Program-made: the position numbers and the translations under genes
NCBI RefSeq assembly: GCF_000407605.1
Contig: NZ_ASWO01000004.1
Span: 24,070 to 88,069, forward strand
Reading direction: 5' to 3'
Origin: Enterococcus sulfureus ATCC 49903
Lineage (GTDB): Bacteria; Bacillota; Bacilli; Lactobacillales; Enterococcaceae
Length of the DNA stretch: 64,000 nucleotides
Shown here: positions 25,981 to 32,604 of the stretch, piece by piece
Position numbering within the stretch: position 1 is the stretch's first letter
Layout of the letters: every line of letters begins with the position of its first letter
Notes under the pieces: generated by a model
The model's input: only the letters and a program-made list of their open reading frames with translations
Databases searched by the model: none
Told to the model about the DNA's origin: nothing

Positions 25981-26033
25981 TCTGCAGACTCCACCCATTA
26001 CGTTGTGTGTCTTCTGCAACTTTCATCAGCGGC

Positions 26034-26108
26034 TTAATTTTTCAATCGACGATCCCTCACTTTAGTCATATTTTGTTAAAGTATAACAAGTTTCAATTCG
26101 TTCTTCAA
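26034..26108 (-). promoter_or_regulatory. Promoter of the Lsa-like gene and short upstream ORF
   Basis: On the minus strand TTGAAG (26103-26108) and TATACT (26080-26085) are spaced by 17 bases. Transcription should begin near 26073. Four bases later an 11-codon ORF (MTKVRDRRLKN, 26034-26069) begins, nearly leaderless. Upstream peptides of this kind control several ABC-F resistance genes. Confidence 0.5.
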
Positions 26109-26115
26109 GTTTGAA

Positions 26116-26427
26116 CTAGTCTTTTATTGGTTCAGGATATTTTTTAGCATTTTTTACTAATTTTTCAGCGATAATTTCATCAATATCCATCCCGAGATTG
26201 TCTGCTAGCATGTAGCTATAGATCAATACATCCGCAATTTCTTCTTTCAAATGCTCATAATCTTGATTGCCTTCTTCAGCACTTTTCCATTGATAGATCT
26301 CTAGTAATTCAGCTGCTTCTAAACTAATCGACAGCGCCAAATCTTTTTCATTGTGCGCTGGGCGCCAATTTCTCGCATCGCGAAATGCATTGATTTTATT
26401 CATCGTTTCATTTTGTTCATTGGCCAT
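26116..26427 (-). CDS. MazG-like nucleotide pyrophosphohydrolase
   Basis: This 103-residue all-alpha protein has the MazG/dUTPase-like metal site: EAAELLE near residue 37 and EEIADVLIYSYMLAD near residue 63 (pattern ExxE...ExxD). Such small enzymes hydrolyse nucleoside triphosphates to monophosphates, often dCTP or modified nucleotides, as house-cleaning. The length suits the short single-domain form. It is alone on its transcript, upstream of the Lsa-like gene and on the same strand. Confidence 0.87.
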   Translation of the reverse strand: MANEQNETMNKINAFRDARNWRPAHNEKDLALSISLEAAELLEIYQWKSAEEGNQDYEHLKEEIADVLIYSYMLADNLGMDIDEIIAEKLVKNAKKYPEPIKD

Positions 26428-26661
26428 TCGTAGACGACTCCTTTATTTTTTCAAATTATTTTCAAACTTCTCTTTTAAATAACAGTTGGTTACGATACAC
26501 TAGTAAACGGAGCATTTCTCATGATTTCATTGTGGTTTTCTCATCAAAATGAATAATCTGTCATTTTTATTTCGTTATTATTTTCAGAATATTTTGTGTT
26601 TAATCACAATCGAAGAAAAATAATCCTTATATTTAGTCAGTTTAACAGAAAGTGGTGTTTT

Positions 26662-27984
26662 ATGGAAAATAAGCTACAAAAACAAATGACCTCCAGACAC
26701 ATTACGATGCTCGCTCTTGGTGGCGCGATCGGTGCTGGATTATTTAAGGGAAGTGGTGAAGCGATTGGAATCGCTGGACCATCTGTCTTATTAGCATTCT
26801 TGCTTGGAGGGATCGTACTGTTCATCGTGATGAGCGGTTTGGGACGACTTGTCTTACACAATGATAACGTCCACGGTCTATCTGGATTGATTCGTCCGAT
26901 TCTTGGAAGTCACACTGCCGATTTTATCGATTGGATCTACTGGTCGCTTTGGATGATCAATATTATTGCTGAAGGTGTCGCCGCCGCAAGTTTCTTACAA
27001 CTGTGGTTTCCCAACATTCCGCAATGGCTATTCGTTTTACTCCTTGCGATTTTAACGACTGTCATCAACTTATACTCCGTTCGTCTATTTGCCGAAACAG
27101 AGTACTGGTTAGCCTTTGCTAAGATTTCAGTAATCATCCTATTGATTATCTTCGGTGTCTTTCTAGTTGGAAAAATGGCGATTGCAGAAGGATTGTTCCC
27201 AACTGTGCAACACATGAATGCGCATGGTGGTTTTGCTCCAAATGGTATGAAAGGATTGATCAGTTCTTTATTAGTTGTGATTTATTCTTACGGAGGATCT
27301 GAGTTGATCGCCATTACTGTAAGTGAAGCTGAAAACCCTAAAGAAGCCATTCCTAAAGCGATCAAAGGGGTAATGGGCCGAATCATTTCATTTTATATTA
27401 TTCCATTATTTTTACTTTTGATCATCTATCCTTGGGATACACTAGCAAGCAGTACAACAAGTCCTTTTGTGATGATTTTTGAAAAAATGAATTTCCCATT
27501 TGCCGCGGATTTCATTAACTTCGTCATTGTATTGGCATTATTCTCATCAATCAACTCTGGTGTATATGCATCATCACGTACGCTTTACTTCCGTTTACAA
27601 AATCGTGGTGGTTTTGCCAAAAAACTAACAAAATTAAATCATCATCGTGTTCCACGAAATGCCGTTTTATTCTGTACTGGAACGTTGTATATCGGTGTGA
27701 TCTTGTCTTACTTTGTTGGTGATAAATTATTCAACTATCTTGTTGGATCAATTTCTTATACTGTATTGTTTACATGGTTATTGATTACGATCGCTGCATT
27801 TGTTTTAGCACTGCAACAAAAGAAAATCGGTGCGGTTTCCTTCCAAGCATTTGCGATCATCGTATTGTTCTTGATCTTTATTGGTATTTTGATCAATAAT
27901 CCAATTACCATCACTGCACTAACTGCAGTACTATATGCCTTCATTTGGTTTAGCTATAAAAAAGAACCAAATACTATAAACTAA
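26662..27984 (+). CDS. Amino acid permease (APC family)
   Basis: This 440-residue transporter has twelve predicted helices and the N-terminal HITMLALGGAIGAGLFKGSG motif of amino acid-proton symporters of the AnsP/GabP type. ASRTLYF in helix VIII and KAIPKAIKGVMGRI in the loop after helix VI also match. The substrate cannot be read from sequence. The start at ATG 26662 is chosen by homology because the ribosome site is weak; an in-frame ATG at 26596 would add a non-conserved leader. It ends in a strong terminator. Confidence 0.88.
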   Translation: MENKLQKQMTSRHITMLALGGAIGAGLFKGSGEAIGIAGPSVLLAFLLGGIVLFIVMSGLGRLVLHNDNVHGLSGLIRPILGSHTADFIDWIYWSLWMINIIAEGVAAASFLQLWFPNIPQWLFVLLLAILTTVINLYSVRLFAETEYWLAFAKISVIILLIIFGVFLVGKMAIAEGLFPTVQHMNAHGGFAPNGMKGLISSLLVVIYSYGGSELIAITVSEAENPKEAIPKAIKGVMGRIISFYIIPLFLLLIIYPWDTLASSTTSPFVMIFEKMNFPFAADFINFVIVLALFSSINSGVYASSRTLYFRLQNRGGFAKKLTKLNHHRVPRNAVLFCTGTLYIGVILSYFVGDKLFNYLVGSISYTVLFTWLLITIAAFVLALQQKKIGAVSFQAFAIIVLFLIFIGILINNPITITALTAVLYAFIWFSYKKEPNTIN

Positions 27985-27986
27985 AC

Positions 27987-28021
27987 AAAAACGACGATCT
28001 CGGATTGAGATCGTCGTTTTT
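27987..28021. terminator. Bidirectional terminator
   Basis: A perfect 15-bp stem (27987-28001 with 28007-28021) with loop GGATT separates the convergent permease and TspO-like genes. Confidence 0.92.
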
Positions 28022-28843
28022 TTAGTTTTCTAAAAATGAACCGCTACGTGTTCGTTGTCCGCGTAATCTGAATGCTGCCACTACACAAGCAATCGCAATA
28101 ACAACTAGGCAAACGACTACTGTTGTCATAATCGAAGGATACTTTCCATTAAACCCATCCGTTGCCGCTTGATGTTTGATCAAGATTCCTGCATATCCCC
28201 AAATCGTGGTGATTCCATAGGCAATATCTAGATTAAACCATGTTGTAAATACGATAATCGCTAGTCCAACGATCAATATCGCAATCGTCCATCCTACTTG
28301 ATGGTCATTGATAAATGCTAATTTTTTATCCACAAAAAAGGCGATAATATCCGCGATCGTTGCAATCGTGATCCAACCAAAGTAAACACTAAAAGGTAAA
28401 CGAATCAACCAATAGTCTAATTTCGTTTTCTTAGTACGCGCTAATAATACACTTCCATAGATCAAAGATACCAAAAAGACCAACATAATAATAACCGATA
28501 ACCCAACATAGAAATACTGCCACGCGAAGATCCAAAGGCTATTACAGATCGATGTTAAAATAAACAACCCTCGTATTTTACGAGCAATCGGCGGATCAGC
28601 TAATAGACTCTTTGGTTTTGGTGGTAACCATTGATAAATAACAAATAGCAATAATAGCGTATAGATTACCGACCAAATCGAAAAGGTAACTCCAGCTGGT
28701 GCAAATAGATTCGGATAACTATCCGATACTTCTTGTGTCGTGACCCCGTTTAATGGTAACAATACAGCCATGGCATTAACTGCCACCATCACGACGTACA
28801 TGATCGTGACAAAAATCTTACTTCCCGTTGCGGATGATTTCAT
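28022..28843 (-). CDS. TspO/MBR-like tryptophan-rich membrane protein
   Basis: This 273-residue protein has seven or more hydrophobic helices. It contains the TspO-like stretches LFAPAGVTFSIWSVIYTLL and SICNSLWIFAWQ. It resembles the longer TspO-related proteins of Gram-positives with extra C-terminal helices rather than the classical five-helix form. The function is unclear; TspO proteins bind tetrapyrroles. I chose ATG 28843 (MKSSATG) because GGGGG lies eight bases upstream; the ORF could extend to 28933. Confidence 0.72.
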   Translation of the reverse strand: MKSSATGSKIFVTIMYVVMVAVNAMAVLLPLNGVTTQEVSDSYPNLFAPAGVTFSIWSVIYTLLLLFVIYQWLPPKPKSLLADPPIARKIRGLFILTSICNSLWIFAWQYFYVGLSVIIMLVFLVSLIYGSVLLARTKKTKLDYWLIRLPFSVYFGWITIATIADIIAFFVDKKLAFINDHQVGWTIAILIVGLAIIVFTTWFNLDIAYGITTIWGYAGILIKHQAATDGFNGKYPSIMTTVVVCLVVIAIACVVAAFRLRGQRTRSGSFLEN

Positions 28844-29006
28844 CCCCATTTCCCCCTTTAACTTATCATTTGATAAGTCTATGGTACCACGAGTCAAAAA
28901 TTTACCCAAAAGATTCGCATCCAAAAAAATCAATACTATCGTTATTTAATTATCAAAGTAAATCTCAAGCATATTGCTATACAACTTACTAAAAATAAGT
29001 TATATT

Positions 29007-29024
29007 TATCTCGAATTCGAAATA
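29007..29024. promoter_or_regulatory. MhqR-type operator
   Basis: The 18-bp near-palindrome TATCTCGAATTCGAAATA differs at one position from a perfect inverted repeat and matches the Bacillus MhqR operator as I recall it. It lies 25 bases before the start of the MarR-family gene and so would give autoregulation and control of the whole operon. A second repeat AACTTA/TAAGTT lies at 28983-29001. Confidence 0.75.
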
Positions 29025-29048
29025 CTTTTTTTCAAAAAGGAGTTTATG

Positions 29049-29465
29049 ATGAATAAAGAACGATATGCGCTTCCACTATATATTCGCTTGCTTCGTACAA
29101 GCACTCAACTCGAACATCTAGCGAAACAAGATGTCGTCACTTATGGATTAAATATCACAGAATTTTCCGTGATGGAACTACTTTATCATCAAGGGCGTCA
29201 CACGACTCAATCCGTTAAGGAAAAAATTTTGATCGCTAGTAGCAGTACTACCTATGTTATCGATCAACTTGTCAAAAAAGGCTATGTCTTACGAGAAAAA
29301 AATACACAAGATAAACGCGTGATCGAATTGTGCTTGAGCACTTCTGGTGAACAATTGATGCAAGAAATTTTTCCCAAACATGCACAAACGATTCGCCAAA
29401 AGTTTGATGTCTTATCTATAGAAGAAATGAAACAGCTCCAAACCTTATTAAAAAAACTAAACTGA
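29049..29465 (+). CDS. mhqR: MarR-family repressor, MhqR-like
   Basis: This 138-residue winged-helix regulator has the MarR layout: TEFSVMELLYHQGRHTTQSVKEK, recognition helix ASSSTTYVIDQLVKKGYV and wing REKNTQDKRVIELCLS. ATG 29049 is six bases after AAGGAG (ATG 29046 is also possible). The four genes that follow match the Bacillus MhqR regulon (ring-cleaving dioxygenases, flavin protein, carboxylesterase), and an MhqR-type operator is upstream. There it responds to quinones and electrophiles. Cysteine is absent except one in the wing, LCLS, which could be the sensor. Confidence 0.83.
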   Translation: MNKERYALPLYIRLLRTSTQLEHLAKQDVVTYGLNITEFSVMELLYHQGRHTTQSVKEKILIASSSTTYVIDQLVKKGYVLREKNTQDKRVIELCLSTSGEQLMQEIFPKHAQTIRQKFDVLSIEEMKQLQTLLKKLN

Positions 29466-29479
29466 AAAGAGGAACTCTT

Positions 29480-30442
29480 ATGAATAAACAAGATCAATTA
29501 TTAGGAATCCACCATGTTACAGCAATGACAAGTGATGTCGTACGCAACTATGAATTTTTCACTCAAATTCTAGGCATGCGTTTGGTTAAAAAAACTGTCA
29601 ATCAAGACGATATTTACACCTATCACACTTATTTTGCCGATGATCATGGTACACCCGGAACTACCATGACTTTCTTTGATTTTCCAAACAGCCAAAAAGG
29701 ACATGCTGGAACAGATGCTATTACGCGTACAAGTTTTAGAGTACCGTCTGATGCAGCACTAGACTATTACGCTAAGCGTTTTGTTGAACATGAAGTCAGA
29801 CACGACGCGATCACAACAGACTTTGGTAAACAAGTCCTTCGTTTCTATGATTTTGATGATCAAGCGTATCAATTGATTTCAGACGAACAAAATCAAGGTG
29901 TTGCTGCTGGAACACCTTGGAAAAAAGGCCCTGTTCCTAATGAATTTGCCATCTACGGTTTAGGTCCCGTTGAAATGACGATTTCTCAATTTGAAGCCTA
30001 TGCCTCAATCTTTAAAACTATTTTTGGTTTTAAAGAAATCCAAACAGTAGCAAATCGTACGCTTTATACAGTCGGTGAAGGTGGCAATGGGGCTGAGATC
30101 ATTTTAGTTGATGATGCAGTCAGTGCGCCTGCTCGTCAAGGAGATGGCCAAGTCCATCATGTCGCATTTCGTTTAGCTCATCGCGATTCCTTAGCCGTTT
30201 GGCAAGAAGCATTTGATCAACTTGGTTTACATCATTCTGGCTATGTCGATCGTTACTATTTTGAATCGTTATATGTTCGCATCGGTGCGATTTTAGTTGA
30301 ATTAGCAACAGATGAACCTGGCTTTATGGGAGATGAACCTTATGAAACATTAGGTGAACGCTTATCATTAGCGCCTTTCTTAGAAAGCCGTCGCACACAG
30401 ATCGAGCAATCGATTCACCCATTTGACTCTACCCCAAAATAA
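29480..30442 (+). CDS. mhqO: Ring-cleaving dioxygenase-like VOC protein, MhqO-type (first copy)
   Basis: This 320-residue protein has two vicinal-oxygen-chelate modules. The first begins at LLGIHHVTAMTSD and the second includes QVHHVAFR; conserved His and a C-terminal Glu (LVELATDEPGF) are metal-ligand candidates. The MhqO family is annotated as hydroquinone-specific ring-cleaving dioxygenases, and the reaction is inferred from Bacillus genetics. It is 14 bases after mhqR and 12 bases before a paralogue. Confidence 0.82.
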   Translation: MNKQDQLLGIHHVTAMTSDVVRNYEFFTQILGMRLVKKTVNQDDIYTYHTYFADDHGTPGTTMTFFDFPNSQKGHAGTDAITRTSFRVPSDAALDYYAKRFVEHEVRHDAITTDFGKQVLRFYDFDDQAYQLISDEQNQGVAAGTPWKKGPVPNEFAIYGLGPVEMTISQFEAYASIFKTIFGFKEIQTVANRTLYTVGEGGNGAEIILVDDAVSAPARQGDGQVHHVAFRLAHRDSLAVWQEAFDQLGLHHSGYVDRYYFESLYVRIGAILVELATDEPGFMGDEPYETLGERLSLAPFLESRRTQIEQSIHPFDSTPK

Positions 30443-30454
30443 GGAGGGATCTAG

Positions 30455-31342
30455 ATGCAAGAAATCCAAAAAATCCATCATATTTCAGCGATCGTCGGTG
30501 ATCCACAAATGACTGCAGATTTTTACCGACATGTTTTAGGTCTACGATTGATCAAAAAAACCGTCAATTTTGATGATCCACATACGTATCATTTATATTT
30601 TTCAACACCCTCTGATGACGACGGGATGGTCATGACCTTTTTTAATTGGCCAAATCGCTATGTCGGTCGTATCGGTAGTGGGCAAATCGGTACGATAGCC
30701 TTTCGTATTCCGAAAGGTAGTCGTGCATATTGGCTAGATGTATTGAACGCACGTCGTATTTCTGTTCAAGAAACACAATTATTTCATCGACAAACATTAG
30801 AGTTTACGGATCGCCATGGGTTAAAATTAGCCCTTGTCGAAACAGATGTACAAAAAGATACGCCAGCTATCATTGGATTTCATGGGAGTGTATTGTTGTC
30901 TGAAGATATTACAAAAACAGCAAAAACATTATCTACTTTGGGATTTTCTCTTGTCGAGGACACGACTTTAAGTCAAAAATGGCAACTACTTGGAGCCAGT
31001 CAACATGAATTGATTGTCCCAACTCACAGTTTACCAGCTGGTCGATTTGGCGTCGGAACAGTCCACCATATCGCCTTTTATGCAGAAGATGAAACGACAC
31101 AACTTGCGTGGCAACAAAATTTGATGAACAGAGGCTTTGCCGTGACGGAACAAAAAGACCGTGATTACTTTAAAGCGATCTATTTTGTCGAACCAGGTGG
31201 CGTCGTATTTGAGATCGCCACTGCTGGACCAGGGTTTACAGTCGACGAACCTGCAGAAACTTTGGGTAGCCAGTTAAAATTACCTAACCAATACGAACAC
31301 CAACGTGACGAAATTATGCTACACTTACCTAAATTTACGTAA
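30455..31342 (+). CDS. Ring-cleaving dioxygenase-like VOC protein, MhqO-type (second copy)
   Basis: This 295-residue paralogue shares IHHISAIVGDPQ, LGLRLIKKTVNFDDP and TVHHIAFYA with the gene upstream, and VFEIATAGPGF near the end. It is shorter by 25 residues, mainly in the linker between modules. Two adjacent copies suggest a tandem duplication with different substrate ranges, or a heterodimer. Ribosome site AAGGAGG precedes its ATG. Confidence 0.8.
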   Translation: MQEIQKIHHISAIVGDPQMTADFYRHVLGLRLIKKTVNFDDPHTYHLYFSTPSDDDGMVMTFFNWPNRYVGRIGSGQIGTIAFRIPKGSRAYWLDVLNARRISVQETQLFHRQTLEFTDRHGLKLALVETDVQKDTPAIIGFHGSVLLSEDITKTAKTLSTLGFSLVEDTTLSQKWQLLGASQHELIVPTHSLPAGRFGVGTVHHIAFYAEDETTQLAWQQNLMNRGFAVTEQKDRDYFKAIYFVEPGGVVFEIATAGPGFTVDEPAETLGSQLKLPNQYEHQRDEIMLHLPKFT

Positions 31343-31354
31343 AGGAATGAGCCT

Positions 31355-31966
31355 ATGCTTACTTTAAATCCAGAAACACTGAGCGACCGTGAAATCTATA
31401 AATTATTGATTGGATCGATCATTCCTAGACCGGTTGCAGTAGTCGCTACACAATCTACTAAACAGATTTTAAATATTGCGCCTTTTAGTTATTTTTCGAT
31501 CGTCAGCACTTCTCCTACTCTTGTTTCCGTATCGGTTCAACGAAAATCAGGTGTAATGAAAGATACTGCCCGCAATCTACTTGAGACAAAGGAAGCCGTG
31601 GTCCACATTTTGGATGATTCCAATCTAGATTTGGCTAATGAAACGGCTGCACCTTTAGATCCTGAAACCAGTGAGTTGACTCGAGCTGACTTTAAAACTG
31701 TCGCTTCGACTACAATTACGACACCAGGATTAAAACCTGCTAAAGTGCGGTTTGAAACTACACTATATCAACACATCCCCGTAAACACGGATACAGAAAT
31801 CACAGCAGATCTTTTTTTACTTGAAATCAAAGCTTTTCAAATCGATGAATCGATCTATCATGAAGGAAAAATTGATCCAAGACAACTAGGTGCAATTAGT
31901 CGTTTGGCGGGAAATGATTATGCCAACATCGGTGAAATCACTACGATTGCCCGTCCGTTAGAATAA
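31355..31966 (+). CDS. Flavin reductase-like FMN-binding protein
   Basis: This 203-residue protein has the split-barrel FMN fold of the flavin reductase-like family. It shows YKLLIGSIIPRPVAVVAT, NIAPFSYFSIVSTSPTLVSVSV and the C-terminal LGAISRLAGNDYANIG. It probably carries or reduces flavin for quinone reduction. It is 12 bases from each neighbour, well inside the operon. Its place corresponds to the nitroreductase or azoreductase genes of MhqR regulons, although the fold is different. Confidence 0.8.
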   Translation: MLTLNPETLSDREIYKLLIGSIIPRPVAVVATQSTKQILNIAPFSYFSIVSTSPTLVSVSVQRKSGVMKDTARNLLETKEAVVHILDDSNLDLANETAAPLDPETSELTRADFKTVASTTITTPGLKPAKVRFETTLYQHIPVNTDTEITADLFLLEIKAFQIDESIYHEGKIDPRQLGAISRLAGNDYANIGEITTIARPLE

Positions 31967-31978
31967 GGAGGAACGTTT

Positions 31979-32587
31979 ATGTTTACGTATCAATTTAGAC
32001 CTGGAAAATCTGATGCACCAGTTTTAGTCTTATTACATGGAACCGGTGGCGATGAATTTTCTTTACTTCCTCTACATGAGGCATTAGATTCTGAAGCAAC
32101 CGTCTTAAGCATTCGTGGAAATGTTTTAGAAAATGGAGCACCACGTTTTTTTAAACGTTTAGCTGAAGGAATCTATGACGAAAATGATCTACACGACCAA
32201 GGTGAAAAATTAGCTGATTTTTTAGTCACTTTCTTTAAAGAAAACCAGCTTAACTTACAAAACTTAGTCTTTGTTGGTTACTCAAATGGCGCAAATATTG
32301 CGTTAAAGCTTTTACTTGATCGTTCTGATTTATTTAAAAAAGGGATTTTATTTCATCCTATGTATCCTGTAAAACAGATTGCAGATCAAGCATTGACTCA
32401 ATCTGAGGTGTTGGTGACACTCGGAACACACGATCCAATCGTTCCCGTTACGGAAAGTGACCACGTCTTAGAGTTACTAGAAAGCCGTAAAGCTACAGTG
32501 ACCACTTTATGGACTCCGTCACATCAATTGACCTATGCTGAAGTCGAGGAAGCGAAAAATTGGTTACAAAAAATCACGCATGGATGA
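31979..32587 (+). CDS. mhqD: Carboxylesterase/phospholipase-like alpha/beta hydrolase, MhqD-type
   Basis: This 202-residue alpha/beta hydrolase has the oxyanion motif LLHGTGGDE, the nucleophile elbow VGYSNGAN (Ser near residue 98), an acid in GTHDPIVP and a His in SHQLTYAE. MhqD proteins are co-induced with ring-cleaving dioxygenases by quinones in Bacillus. The substrate is unknown and may be an ester product of ring opening. Its last codons lie inside the operon terminator. Confidence 0.83.
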   Translation: MFTYQFRPGKSDAPVLVLLHGTGGDEFSLLPLHEALDSEATVLSIRGNVLENGAPRFFKRLAEGIYDENDLHDQGEKLADFLVTFFKENQLNLQNLVFVGYSNGANIALKLLLDRSDLFKKGILFHPMYPVKQIADQALTQSEVLVTLGTHDPIVPVTESDHVLELLESRKATVTTLWTPSHQLTYAEVEEAKNWLQKITHG

Positions 32588-32604
32588 TCATGCGTGATTT
32601 TTTT
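32568..32604. terminator. Bidirectional terminator overlapping mhqD 3' end
   Basis: A 10-bp stem (32573-32582 with 32589-32598) is extended by A/T pairs and followed by a T run. The mhqD stop codon TGA sits in the loop, and the helicase stop codon touches the right side. Confidence 0.9.
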
